DNA of 64,000 nucleotides, from NCBI RefSeq assembly GCF_039973015.1, contig NZ_JBDWLT010000004.1, forward strand, positions 60,083 to 124,082, written 5' to 3'. This document shows, piece by piece, positions 27,090-36,339 of this stretch. The stretch is from Parvibaculum sp039973015. GTDB lineage: Bacteria > Pseudomonadota > Alphaproteobacteria > Parvibaculales > Parvibaculaceae. A program made the translations under genes and the position numbers. The notes below the pieces were generated by a model. The model saw only the letters and a program-made list of their open reading frames with translations. It searched no databases and was not told the origin of the DNA. Positions within the stretch are counted from its first letter, which is position 1, and each line of letters opens with the position of its first letter.

Positions 27090-28464
27090 AGCGGCCTCCT
27101 TTCGTCCATACTCTTAGAAAACTTTCTTGTCCTTGGTCGGTCAGGAAGCGCTGCCATTCCTCTGCGTGACGTGCCAACAGGTTTCTCAGGTTTCTTAGTG
27201 TTTCTTCTTCTGTTGCGCCGAGAGACTCGGCAAGTTCGAGTGAATTGTTTCTCAGCTTGTTACTGGGAAGCGCAGCCATATCAGCCAGTTGCTGCATATG
27301 CCGAGCTCCCATAATTCCATAGTCGAGCAATGTCTTGGTGGGATTAAAGGTGTTGCCTCGCGGCAGAGCATCGCTGTAGTTCGCGGCCGTCAGATCTGAG
27401 ATGACGTAGGTCTCTTTCTTCTCACTTACATTAGCTGCGTGGAGACTTGTCCGTCGAAGCATGCAAGCCGCGCACACACCGCATTGGCGGCGGACCCCAC
27501 CAAGTCGTACGTTGTGTCTTTGCTGCCAGCATGACCGGGTATGAAGGACTTGTTCCATGTCTATGCCAGGTTGCTCTAGGAACTTGGTGATTGTTTGACC
27601 TTTGGTGCGCCAAAGGCGTGGCTGGTCAAATGTAATCTCGTGCCCAAGCAGCGCTTTGATAAAGCGTTCCATCCTCCGGAAGAATGTTGGGTGATTTCGA
27701 TAGTCAGCATAGATATTGTAAAGCGGCACCAAAACAGGGCCGAGCGCACCCTGCCCACTCTCCGGAACGATGATCTTGTTCAGACCTGAAAGGTGAGCAG
27801 CGATTGCTGTAATTGCCGCAAATTTGAATCCGCGTGATCGAGCGCTGTCCTCCTGCGACGGGAAAACTCTTACGTCGAATGGAATGCGATCAAAAGGGAG
27901 TTCATTCTTTCGGCGCTTTTGATTTCCCTTGGCGACGCGCACACGAACAGCGGCATCATTCTTGTTGAAGATGCCCGATACGCAACGGGAGTCCAGTCCA
28001 TCGCTATATGCGATGGCAAACTCCTTATGCGCATCAAAGAAAAGGGGGCGTTGGCGGTCGTCTTCACTAACGTCACCTTCCCATTTCACAAAAGAGAAGC
28101 GCCATTCGTCCCCGGTCAGATGGCGCAGAGTCGTGCAGAGCTGCCGCCCGATACTCTCATCGCGCCAGACGCCCAATTCTACAACAGGTACGACGACGTG
28201 AAATTTCCGCGCCCAATGGGTGTTACCGCGTGCCCATTTGCGATCCGCAAATTCGACGGCAGCGCAAACAACAAGAAGGTCATGATGAACACTCTTCCAG
28301 CCATCGTAGTGGTAGGTGTCGAGGATACGCTTGTCGAAAACAATCTCTGAACCTATGCGCGCGATAGCGTCGCTCTTGAGTCGTACGCGTGCCTTATCGC
28401 ATCCTTTTTCAATCACATTGAGCGTGCGTTCGCTCGGATCAACAACAATCTTCAACTGCTTCAC
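27076..28464 (-). CDS. QueC-like PP-loop protein
   Basis: A 462-residue protein. A unique N-terminal region of about 145 residues precedes a QueC-like ATP-pyrophosphatase domain with IAYSDGLDSRC (154-159, SGGxDS with the second residue changed to Asp). The zinc site C312 and C328-G-V-C331-A-A-C334 matches QueC's last motif. QueC makes 7-cyano-7-deazaguanine; QueC-like proteins also occur in the Qat and type IV CBASS defence systems. Neither QatA, QatB, QatD nor a CD-NTase lies beside it. GTG start in a GTGA overlap with the upstream stop. Confidence 0.8.
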   Translation of the reverse strand: MKQLKIVVDPSERTLNVIEKGCDKARVRLKSDAIARIGSEIVFDKRILDTYHYDGWKSVHHDLLVVCAAVEFADRKWARGNTHWARKFHVVVPVVELGVWRDESIGRQLCTTLRHLTGDEWRFSFVKWEGDVSEDDRQRPLFFDAHKEFAIAYSDGLDSRCVSGIFNKNDAAVRVRVAKGNQKRRKNELPFDRIPFDVRVFPSQEDSARSRGFKFAAITAIAAHLSGLNKIIVPESGQGALGPVLVPLYNIYADYRNHPTFFRRMERFIKALLGHEITFDQPRLWRTKGQTITKFLEQPGIDMEQVLHTRSCWQQRHNVRLGGVRRQCGVCAACMLRRTSLHAANVSEKKETYVISDLTAANYSDALPRGNTFNPTKTLLDYGIMGARHMQQLADMAALPSNKLRNNSLELAESLGATEEETLRNLRNLLARHAEEWQRFLTDQGQESFLRVWTKGGRYDRS

Positions 28465-29033
28465 TGTGCGGGCCCTTCATCTAGACCGTCTTTCTTTTTG
28501 GTGGCGTTCTTGAATGCATCGCGATCACCTCGCATGAGGGCATCTCGAATTTTAGGAGTATCAAGCTCTCTCAAAGTGGCGTCGGTACCTTCGATGGCAC
28601 GGTCGAGCTGATCTTTGCGCATCTCCCCATTTTGGTGGCTGTCCAAGCACGCTTCCTGAATGCGCGTCCTGGTTTCGTCAATATGGGTTTGGATGGCCGC
28701 GTCAAGACCTTCGAAAATTGCGTTCTCGGGCGATGCCCCGTCATGCAGCCGGAGCTTCACCTCCTTCTGAAAGTTGTCGGTGAACTGTGACTTCGGATGA
28801 GCGTCAAAGACGCCTTCGATGGATGATTTGGGGTCGAAGTCCAATTGGCTGCCGTTGAGATAGTCGGCTAGGCCGTTGAAGAGCGAAGGGGTCTCACTCA
28901 GCACCCCGTACACGATTGCGTGGTGGCCCAATGCGCACCGTTCGTCGGTTGGAACGGTGTCGTTTTGAACGGCCTCCGCAAACTTCTTCAGCCGATTATC
29001 CAGCTTCAGGTTTTTGAACGGTCCATCACTCAT
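28461..29033 (-). CDS. Unknown protein, first gene of the QueC-like operon
   Basis: A 190-residue soluble, acidic, mostly helical protein with no motif I recognise. The start at 29033 is chosen because TAGGAGG lies six bases upstream; an ATG at 29039 and one at 29063 lie before or inside that site. Its stop overlaps the start of the QueC-like gene, so it is part of the same system. It could be the substrate or partner of the QueC-like enzyme (inference). The intergenic 29034-29209 is divergent with the Abi_C gene. Confidence 0.7.
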   Translation of the reverse strand: MSDGPFKNLKLDNRLKKFAEAVQNDTVPTDERCALGHHAIVYGVLSETPSLFNGLADYLNGSQLDFDPKSSIEGVFDAHPKSQFTDNFQKEVKLRLHDGASPENAIFEGLDAAIQTHIDETRTRIQEACLDSHQNGEMRKDQLDRAIEGTDATLRELDTPKIRDALMRGDRDAFKNATKKKDGLDEGPAQ

Positions 29034-29209
29034 GGTCATCCTCCTATGGTTACAATATTTCATAGGAAGCTGACAAAGTCAACTAATAGAAAAAATAAAC
29101 TGACATAGCACGCTGAAGCGTACATGCTGGGCTTTCCTGCCGCCCAAATCGGCACAAACCAAGAACAAATATGCTAAAGTGTTTTCTATCAACGATGGAG
29201 TGGGGCGCG

Positions 29210-30112
29210 ATGGGTAGACCTCTTTTTAGCCAGCGGTATTTCAAAGCTCTCGCTGAGGGCAAATTGACGGTTGAGCTGGATGATCGTGTGCGGGCGAAGC
29301 TCTGGAAATGGATGGAGCACTTTAATTGCTCCGTTTACGTACAGCCCGATCCTCACGACAACTGGACGAATTCATCATGGGCACTCGCGGAAGTGGCAGA
29401 AGAGTTGGCGCGCGAGCACGGCGAGGAGAATGCAGGTGTGTTTGAAGCGAGGTCACTAGTAAAGGGCGGAAATGCAGCCGTTATTTTTGATGCGATTGAG
29501 TTGGAATGGGGTTGGGTTGGGGAAAACCAGCGCAGCGAATTTCGTGACAAGCTGAACCTTGTTTTTGAGTTGCATGAGTGCCCGTGGCGTTTCTCCGAGG
29601 GGGAGTTTTTTAAACTAGATGCCGATTTTGTCGGTGCACGCCTGACGACGACCGCTTACCAAGGGCTCGCCAACAATCGGTTTGCCGGTGCGGCCGACGA
29701 ATACGCCAAAGCAAAACAGGAGCTCGCAACCGGAGATATCAAAGACGCGATCCTCCATGCGGGAAAGAGCTACGAAAGCGTCCTTAAAGTCTTGACTGGC
29801 CTCGAACACGTCAACGCAGACAGGCTGGCTAAAGCGTTCCTGGAACAAGGGTATCTGGACGATATTCCTGAATCTGTTCGCAGCGGGTTTGTCGCTCAGG
29901 TTCTCGCGACGTTGCCGTTCTTGCGAAACAAACTAGCGGGTCACGGTCAAGGTGCGGAGGTAACGACGGTCGCGCCCGCATATGGCGAACTCGCTATCCA
30001 GGTAGCTGCTGCGTTTCACAACTTTCTCATTGCAAAACATTTGGAAAAAATGCCACCGGCGGTCGACGCGGTACTGGAGGTTGTGGATGTTGACGAAGAG
30101 CTGCCGTTTTAG
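29210..30112 (+). CDS. Abortive-infection protein with C-terminal Abi_C domain
   Basis: A 300-residue protein. The C-terminal 120 residues (DIKDAILHAGKSYESVLKVLTG, then LPFLRNKLAGHGQG) fit the Abi_C (HEPN-like) family, with R-x3-(L)AGHG as the probable nuclease motif. The N-terminal half is unfamiliar. The ATG at 29210 follows GGAGTGGGG; an in-frame ATG at 29171 lacks a ribosome site. HEPN-type Abi proteins are RNases that stop growth of infected cells. It stands between two other candidate defence loci. Confidence 0.65.
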   Translation: MGRPLFSQRYFKALAEGKLTVELDDRVRAKLWKWMEHFNCSVYVQPDPHDNWTNSSWALAEVAEELAREHGEENAGVFEARSLVKGGNAAVIFDAIELEWGWVGENQRSEFRDKLNLVFELHECPWRFSEGEFFKLDADFVGARLTTTAYQGLANNRFAGAADEYAKAKQELATGDIKDAILHAGKSYESVLKVLTGLEHVNADRLAKAFLEQGYLDDIPESVRSGFVAQVLATLPFLRNKLAGHGQGAEVTTVAPAYGELAIQVAAAFHNFLIAKHLEKMPPAVDAVLEVVDVDEELPF

Positions 30113-30273
30113 TCAGCAGCGGTGCACCGCTTATGAGATTAACTTCCAGCGTTCTCGTCTTATCAAAACTCGTAGAGACTGATAGTGCGCGCCGATAATC
30201 GTTCCGTACAAAGAAAAATATTGGTAGGATGGCACAAGGTCATGAGATGGCTGTGAACTAAGGGAGGGCTGGC

Positions 30274-32889
30274 ATGGCCGAAGAAGTGAGGGCGCTCGAA
30301 TGCGCGGCAACTGAAGGCGAGGATACGCCGCAGGCAGACGCAACAATTTGGGATGAGTTAAATGCGTGGGGCCAGGTACTCCCAGATTGGCAACGTTTCA
30401 TCGTTTCTCATGCCGTTAGAGATGGGCAGTTAAGCGATGAAAGAGTGGGAGAAGCTTACCGCCTCTTTTTGCGGGAGAAAGAATTAGACAATGGAAACGA
30501 AGACCTTCCGGAGATTCCCGCTTCGGTAACAGGGCGTACCTCTGCTGTCGTTGGCCCTCTCATTCTACGAGAAGTGAGATCGCTGAAGAACGTCAATGCT
30601 ATCCCGCAGTCGGCCTGCATTACCTTTGGCCCAAAGTTGACGGTGATCTACGGGCAAAATGGTGCTGGGAAAAGTGGTTTTTCCAGGGTCCTGTCTTCAG
30701 CGTGCTTCAGTCGATCTACCCCCAAAATAATTGCAAACATTTACGATGAGAATGCATCGGACTCACCGGCATCAGCCGAGTTTGTCCTCGAAAAGGACGG
30801 GGAGTCCGGTGAAGTGCTATTTGCCGTCGGAGATGAGCACGCGGATTTGCAGAGGATCAGTGTTTTTGACTCTTCGGTAGCACGTATTCACCTTGCGAGA
30901 GAGAACGAACTTGGATTCCAGCCTGCTGGCTTTGATGTTTTTGATGAGACTGTCCGTGTCACCGGTTTGATTGCCGCAAAGCTGGAGGCCGACACTGCCG
31001 CCAGGACAAGGCCTAACAAGTTCCACCAGCTTTTTGCTGATGAAGGAACGGTGGCCGAGAAAATCGCCGGACTCAATGCAGCTTCCGACCTAGCTGAACT
31101 TCGCACGCTTAGTGTTTTTGGCGAACCGGAACAAAATCGACTTGCGGAGGTCGTCCGCCGGGAGAAGGAACTTCTGGAAAAATCCCCAGTGGAAACATTG
31201 AAGGCCTTGGCTGCGGCAAAAACCGACATTGAAACTCTACAGAAGAAGGTGGCCGAAATTGGTGCTACGCTCGGAAAAGATGCTCTGGCGGGCGCCCGCA
31301 ATCTTCTTGATACGCACAAGGCAGCGGTTCTGGAGGCCGTGAAGGCGGGGAGCGCTACGGTCTCCCACCCAAAACTCACACAGACTGGCAGCCACACGTG
31401 GGACCCCTTTGTGTTCGCAAGCAGGGCGTTGGGACAACTGGAAAGAGAGACGTACCCAGCCGAAGGAGACCCATGCCTGTTATGTCATCGACCGCTCGAT
31501 GCGCCGTCGGCCACTTTGATCAGGCGTATGTGGAGCTATTTGGACCATGAAGCACGTGCGGCAGCAGTCGCGGCTGACGAAGCGGTCAATGAGTATATTG
31601 AGGGGTTAAGGGAAAAGGATGTGAACCTTTTGCCGACCGATAGCCGGATGCGGGCGGACCTCTCAAAGATGAACCCAGCACTAGTCGCAGCAATTGATAA
31701 AGCTTCCGCCGTATTCGCCGCCCGTCGTGATCTGATTGCGAAAGCACTAGATGATGGACAGGCCGACCAGTTGCCCTTCGATGACTTGGAGTTACCGACT
31801 GAGGTTCTCATGAATGCGCTGGAGGAAATTACCCTTCAGGACGCCGCGCTCCGGGACGGAGTGTTCGATAAGCTCATTACCCAGTTCAAAGCTGACCACG
31901 TCACTCTTCGGCAACGCCAAGTTCTCAGCAAGAACATTGACGACGTAATAATTTTCGTTGAGGACATGAAGTGGGCGGCAAAGGCAAGAGACGCCAAGCC
32001 GAGTCCACGTTTCGTAACCGACAAACAACGCGCATTGTTTCAGACGCTCATTGAAGGCGTATACAAAAAGCGTCTGAAAGAAGAGTGTGAAAAACTCGAC
32101 TGCTCATTTCCTGTCGACTTTAAAGCAAGAGGGGACGCAGGTAAGACGCTCCGGAGGCTTAAGGCAAAGGGCGGTCACAAACCGGACGAGATTTTCAGTG
32201 AAGGCGAACAGCGCGCGCTTGCTTTGGCAGACTTTCTTACCGAAGTGAATCTCAATCCTGCTAGTGCGGCTGTCGTGTTCGATGACCCCGTAACCTCTCT
32301 TGATTTTGAGAGAAAAAGAGCTATTGCAGCGCGTCTTGTGGAAGAAACGGCTGCGCGGCAGGTAATTGTCTTTACGCACGACCTTGTGTTTCTGACCTTG
32401 TTGTCAGAATTTGCAGAAGCGGACGACGTCTCTTTCCTTGGACATTGGGTTGAACGTAAAGACGGCGCACCCGGTTATGTGAGCGTCGACGAAACACCAG
32501 CGAACACAAGAATTTATCGAAAGACATCAAAAGCGAATGAGTTTCTCGCCCGCGCACGGAAGGCTAATGGTGGCGAGAGAGTGGACTTGGTGCGCAGTGG
32601 CGCTGGGGCACTGCGTCGAACAATTGAAGAGGTGGTTGTTTTTCATCTCTTCAAAGACACTGTTCGTCGCTGGAATGAGCAAATAAGGCTTGGCTGCATT
32701 AGAAAAATCAATTGGTCGAATGAACTCGCAGACGAGGTTATTGCATTGCAGGACGACACCTCACGTCTTCTCGAAGGACACTCCAACTCTGATGAATTTG
32801 CGGGAGTTATGCCGGACGTAGAAAAACTGGCGGAGCTGATTGTCCGTGTCGATAAGCTCATTGACGCTGCCAAGGTGGTGCGTACCTAG
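30274..32889 (+). CDS. RloC/PrrC-like AAA_13 ATPase with zinc hook
   Basis: An 871-residue ABC/SMC-like ATPase: Walker A GQNGAGKS (127-134), coiled-coil arms split by a CxxC zinc hook (C401-x2-C404), signature SEGEQRA (642-648), Walker B VVFDDPVTSLD (667-677) and H-loop FTHD (700-703). This is the AAA_13 layout of PrrC/RloC anticodon nucleases. A C-terminal R781-x3-E785 resembles the first half of the PrrC catalytic triad, but the matching His is uncertain. Probable translation-targeting defence gene. GGAGGG precedes the ATG. Confidence 0.75.
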   Translation: MAEEVRALECAATEGEDTPQADATIWDELNAWGQVLPDWQRFIVSHAVRDGQLSDERVGEAYRLFLREKELDNGNEDLPEIPASVTGRTSAVVGPLILREVRSLKNVNAIPQSACITFGPKLTVIYGQNGAGKSGFSRVLSSACFSRSTPKIIANIYDENASDSPASAEFVLEKDGESGEVLFAVGDEHADLQRISVFDSSVARIHLARENELGFQPAGFDVFDETVRVTGLIAAKLEADTAARTRPNKFHQLFADEGTVAEKIAGLNAASDLAELRTLSVFGEPEQNRLAEVVRREKELLEKSPVETLKALAAAKTDIETLQKKVAEIGATLGKDALAGARNLLDTHKAAVLEAVKAGSATVSHPKLTQTGSHTWDPFVFASRALGQLERETYPAEGDPCLLCHRPLDAPSATLIRRMWSYLDHEARAAAVAADEAVNEYIEGLREKDVNLLPTDSRMRADLSKMNPALVAAIDKASAVFAARRDLIAKALDDGQADQLPFDDLELPTEVLMNALEEITLQDAALRDGVFDKLITQFKADHVTLRQRQVLSKNIDDVIIFVEDMKWAAKARDAKPSPRFVTDKQRALFQTLIEGVYKKRLKEECEKLDCSFPVDFKARGDAGKTLRRLKAKGGHKPDEIFSEGEQRALALADFLTEVNLNPASAAVVFDDPVTSLDFERKRAIAARLVEETAARQVIVFTHDLVFLTLLSEFAEADDVSFLGHWVERKDGAPGYVSVDETPANTRIYRKTSKANEFLARARKANGGERVDLVRSGAGALRRTIEEVVVFHLFKDTVRRWNEQIRLGCIRKINWSNELADEVIALQDDTSRLLEGHSNSDEFAGVMPDVEKLAELIVRVDKLIDAAKVVRT

Positions 32890-32924
32890 GGGTGTCGATG
32901 CTAAACTGCTCCCGAATTGTTGGC

Positions 32925-34238
32925 CTACGCTTCCTCGGCGTCATCCAGTGAGAGCCCGCGTATGATCTCCCATACGGCCAGGAAATGATCGTGAGCGATA
33001 TAGCCGTACATCGGCAGATCGTCGGAGAAGTAAATCTCGTCCATGCCCTGTTTGTAGCAGTGAGCCATATACTCCGTGTAGATCGTTCTCAGCAGACCGG
33101 TGAGCCGGACTTCCATGTTGTGGCAGGTAACAGCTTCAATCATGCTCGTTTTGAAGCCCCACCAATCTGGCAGGCCAATTTCCGGGCGAACCGCAATGCC
33201 GGTGCTGCTGACAAAGAACTCTTTGAACGACTCTTGAACAATACGGATTGCTTGGCCCATGAAGGCAGAGTGAAGGCTTTCAAGCCAAAACTCATTGTCT
33301 TCCACTTGATCGACGAGAGCTTGCACAGCCTGCAAACGGCTTTCGTCTGAATCGCCGACAACTTCTCCCTCGTGTAGCCCTGCTCGAAAATGCCCAAACG
33401 GATTGAGTAAGCAGAGGACGATTGTGTTTGGTTTTGGGAAAACTGGACATATCTCATTCCAGTATTGCCGGGCAAAGACAAAGCCATGAAGCCCCTGCGC
33501 TTCAAGCTTTTGTGCGATGAGGCCCGTCATCGTCTTAAACGCTCTCCGCGTGTAGTCCGGCGGAGACGTGGTTCCGGGCGGACCGGCATCGATCCAGCCA
33601 TCAATCAATGGAAACGATGCCGTCACCACTGTGATGGAGCGGTCGTCGAGGATGTTGTTTTCGATCCAGCGATAGTAGAGGTCGCTTGGGTAATACGGCT
33701 CCAGAGAAACCCCGTCATTCTCGAAGTTCGGTATCAGCGCAGCGACGTTCTTGTCGTTGATAATAAGCTCTTGGGCGAAAGCGTCTCTTACGCCCCGTCC
33801 TTCCATTGGCGCTACCAGGATCGATAGCAAGCTTGATTCTGACAATGGTGGGAACAGGGTGCAGAAGTGGTTTGCGTAAGAGAGAAGTTCTGTGAACGCC
33901 TGGCGTTCGGTCTGACCGGACTTCTTGAGTTCAATGATCGCGAGATCGCCGGATTCATCGATATGGCCCAGCAGGTCTATGCGCGTTGTAGTGTCAGAGT
34001 CGCGAACGAGTTGAACTTCCTTGCCGTCCAAGTGCAGCAGCTCGAATTCTTCAAGAAGGGCATTGAGCTTCGCTTCCGTTCGCCGCTTGAGCAGTTCTGA
34101 TATGCGCGGGAATGTCTCGTCAGGCAGGCTTGTTGCTGATTTACGCGGGGCGATGAGGGAAGAGATTGTTTCCTTGTAGTTCTCGAATAGATGATCGCGC
34201 AGCTGGTTTTCGTTCATAAATTTCACCGGTATCGGCAT
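32925..34238 (-). CDS. PD-(D/E)XK nuclease-like protein
   Basis: A 437-residue protein with a PD-(D/E)XK core at about residues 86-115: TRIDLLGHIDESGDLAIIELKKSGQTERQAFTELLSYA, giving Asp, E-x-K and a helical Gln/Thr region. The remaining 320 residues are unfamiliar. It converges with the RloC-like gene (35 bases apart), so the two may be neighbours rather than one operon. Possible DNA nuclease of a defence locus. No strong ribosome site at 34238; an in-frame ATG at 34217 is an alternative. Confidence 0.6.
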   Translation of the reverse strand: MPIPVKFMNENQLRDHLFENYKETISSLIAPRKSATSLPDETFPRISELLKRRTEAKLNALLEEFELLHLDGKEVQLVRDSDTTTRIDLLGHIDESGDLAIIELKKSGQTERQAFTELLSYANHFCTLFPPLSESSLLSILVAPMEGRGVRDAFAQELIINDKNVAALIPNFENDGVSLEPYYPSDLYYRWIENNILDDRSITVVTASFPLIDGWIDAGPPGTTSPPDYTRRAFKTMTGLIAQKLEAQGLHGFVFARQYWNEICPVFPKPNTIVLCLLNPFGHFRAGLHEGEVVGDSDESRLQAVQALVDQVEDNEFWLESLHSAFMGQAIRIVQESFKEFFVSSTGIAVRPEIGLPDWWGFKTSMIEAVTCHNMEVRLTGLLRTIYTEYMAHCYKQGMDEIYFSDDLPMYGYIAHDHFLAVWEIIRGLSLDDAEEA

Positions 34239-34280
34239 GGGCTAATTTTTTACCATATCAAAGATGGTGAGATTCGACTT

Positions 34281-34500
34281 GGGGGAAGCCTTCCCCTGCC
34301 TGCAATCGCTTGCAGCGTTTTCCGTCACCCCTTCGAGCGGGGACACCCCGCAACGCCCCGGTGAGAGTCGGTCACGAGTGACCGGCTTTTTGTTTGGTGC
34401 GCCTGCTTTGCGGCGCGTTGACCTCCCAGGTTCAGCTTATGCTGGAGGCAGGCATCCGCCCGAAGTTGCCGGGCGGTATGCGTTTGCGCTCCTTAAGAAC
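34281..34500 (+). repeat. Leader repeat, copy A
   Basis: A GC-rich leader-like sequence whose 34281-34430 part is closely repeated at 37950-38103; weaker similarity runs on for about 60 bases. The best-conserved stretches are ACACCCCGCAACGCCCCGG and GGTGCGCCTGCTTTGCGGC. In copy B it leads to DUF2958; in copy A no such gene follows and the Fic gene begins 150 bases later. Confidence 0.75.
34369..34391 (+). terminator. Hairpin with T-run inside leader copy A
   Basis: Perfect stem CGGTCAC GA GTGACCG followed by GC and six T. It recurs at the same place in copy B (38045-38068). With no gene just upstream on this strand, it may act as an attenuator of the leader. Confidence 0.6.
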
Positions 34501-34520
34501 GGTTGTCGGGCGCCGGATGA

Positions 34521-34658
34521 TTTTTCATGCGATGCTGAGATAAAGACGATATTTCATGAGTTGTGATCTTGACGAAGCTGTTTTCGTCAATCATACTTGT
34601 TTTTCATGGTATTTGTATTTTTAGTATCAAAATTCATATGTGAGAACCGTTTTTCATG
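34521..34658 (+). promoter_or_regulatory. Spaced TTTTTCATG repeats before fic
   Basis: TTTTTCATG at 34521-34529, 34600-34608 and 34650-34658, with a variant ATATTTCATG at 34549-34558. The last copy contains the fic ATG (34656). An inverted repeat TTGACGA/TCGTCAA lies near 34569-34590. The arrangement suggests operator sites over the promoter; the binder is unknown. Confidence 0.45.
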
Positions 34659-36215
34659 GGTAATGGGGCAGAATTTCATTTTTCAGGGCCGGTAACTGTT
34701 TTTCAGGAGAGGCGTCTTCCGGAACGGGCGACCCCTGCCGGGTACAGTGCATTGATCGAGGCCTGCGGATTGTCCGTGCCTCTGCCGCGAACGCTCTTCG
34801 CCATTGGCGAGCGCCATCGTGTGCTGGAAGAAGGCGGCTGGCGTATCCTGACGCCGCGACATGCGCCGCATCCAACTTTGGAGGGCCATCTCACTTTCGC
34901 TCTCAAATATGAGGGGCTCGACCTTGCAGTCCTGAAGCGGATTTTCCTGACGGTCGGTGCTGCTCCCATTGAGGCTTTGGTGCGTGATACGCCCACCGGC
35001 ACATACGCGCGCCGCCTCTGGTTTCTCTATGAATGGTTGACCGGTGAAAGGCTCGACCTGGCCGATGCCCAAGCGGGCCGTTATGCCCCGGTGATCGACT
35101 CGGAGCAGCAATGGGCGGTAGCCGGGGAGACCTCGCCCCGGCATCGCGTGAAGAACAATCTCCCCGGCACGCCGGACTTCTGCCCGCTGGTTTTTCGTAC
35201 AGAAACGCTGGAGCGTTTCGTTGCGTCGAATCTGTCGGCGCGCGCGCAAGAGATTGTCGCGAATGTCTCGCGCGACCTGCTGGCGCGTACCGCCGCCTTT
35301 CTCTTGCTCAAAGATTCCAAATCCAGCTACGCGATTGAGGGAGAACGCGCACCGCAGGATCGCATCCAGCGATGGGGGCGCGCTATTGGCGAAGCAGGCC
35401 AGCATGAATTGGACTTGGAAGAGCTGCTCCGCTTGCAGCGGATCGTCATTGGCGATGCGCGCTTTATCAAGCTTGGTCTGCGCGACGAGGGGGGATTCAT
35501 CGGAGAGCATGACCGCGATATGCGCATGCCCTTGCCCGATCATATCAGCGCGAGACCGGAGGACCTGCCAAGTTTGATCGACGGCATGGTCTCTTTCGAT
35601 AGGGGGCCTGCGCGCGATCTTGATCCCGTGATTGCGGCAACCGTTCTCGCCTTTGGTTTCGTCTATATCCATCCCTTTGTTGACGGCAACGGCCGCATTC
35701 ATCGCTACCTTATTCATCACGTTCTGGCGCAGCGCGAATTTAATCCGCCCGGCGTCGTGTTCCCGGTTTCCTCGGCCATCCTGGAGCAGATCGACGAGTA
35801 CCGACGTGTCCTGGAAAGTTATTCTACGCGGCTGTTGCCTTTGATCGATTGGGAGCCAACCGAAGATTTCAATGTGCATGTTTTGAACAATACCTGCGAT
35901 TTTTACCGGTTCTTCGATGCGACGCCGCACGCTGAATTTCTCTATGCCTGCGTGCGCAAGACCATCGAGGAAGATCTGCCATATGAGACGGACTTTCTGC
36001 GCCGCTACGATCAGTTCCGGCAACAGGTGACGGGCTTCATCGACATGCCGGATCGGTTGATCGACCTTCTGTTCCGTTTCTTGCAACAGAATGAAGGGCA
36101 GTTGTCGAAACGTGCCCGTGAACGCGAGTTCGAGGCACTCACTGACGAGGAAGTACAGCGCATCGAACGTATCTACGAAGATGCCTTTGACGGTCAGCGT
36201 GCATCCGCTCGATGA
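34656..36215 (+). CDS. Fic-family AMP-transferase with N-terminal inhibitory motif
   Basis: A 519-residue protein. The Fic motif HPFVDGNGRIHR is at residues 339-350 with all catalytic residues (His339, Asp343, Asn345, Arg347). An N-terminal inhibitory helix motif S224-x3-E228-G229 sits in SKSSYAIEGE, as in autoinhibited class II Fic proteins. The N-terminal 200 residues are unfamiliar. Fic enzymes AMPylate protein targets. No separate antitoxin is adjacent, consistent with self-inhibition. The start overlaps a repeated TTTTTCATG element. Confidence 0.9.
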   Translation: MGNGAEFHFSGPVTVFQERRLPERATPAGYSALIEACGLSVPLPRTLFAIGERHRVLEEGGWRILTPRHAPHPTLEGHLTFALKYEGLDLAVLKRIFLTVGAAPIEALVRDTPTGTYARRLWFLYEWLTGERLDLADAQAGRYAPVIDSEQQWAVAGETSPRHRVKNNLPGTPDFCPLVFRTETLERFVASNLSARAQEIVANVSRDLLARTAAFLLLKDSKSSYAIEGERAPQDRIQRWGRAIGEAGQHELDLEELLRLQRIVIGDARFIKLGLRDEGGFIGEHDRDMRMPLPDHISARPEDLPSLIDGMVSFDRGPARDLDPVIAATVLAFGFVYIHPFVDGNGRIHRYLIHHVLAQREFNPPGVVFPVSSAILEQIDEYRRVLESYSTRLLPLIDWEPTEDFNVHVLNNTCDFYRFFDATPHAEFLYACVRKTIEEDLPYETDFLRRYDQFRQQVTGFIDMPDRLIDLLFRFLQQNEGQLSKRAREREFEALTDEEVQRIERIYEDAFDGQRASAR

Positions 36216-36339
36216 AGTCGCCGTAGCGTCGGGTTCGAAAGAGTGGCTTCCGGTTTATACGCTGCAGCAGATAAAATGATTTTATGCGCTACAGCGTATT
36301 TTGCGAGGATGAGGCGAAGCGTCTATCCGCCACCAAACA

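Noticed and set aside
27076..28464. QueC-like gene as a normal queuosine or preQ0 biosynthesis gene.
   Set aside because: It has a 145-residue extra N-terminus, an altered PP-loop and no queD, queE or folE next to it.
25253..29033. Assignment of the QueC-like operon to the Qat system.
   Set aside because: Only the QueC-like component fits. There is no QatA-type ATPase, no TatD-like QatD, and the first protein does not resemble QatB.
34683..36086. A 467-codon minus-strand frame opposite fic.
   Set aside because: The plus-strand Fic protein has complete catalytic and inhibitory motifs; the antisense frame has none.
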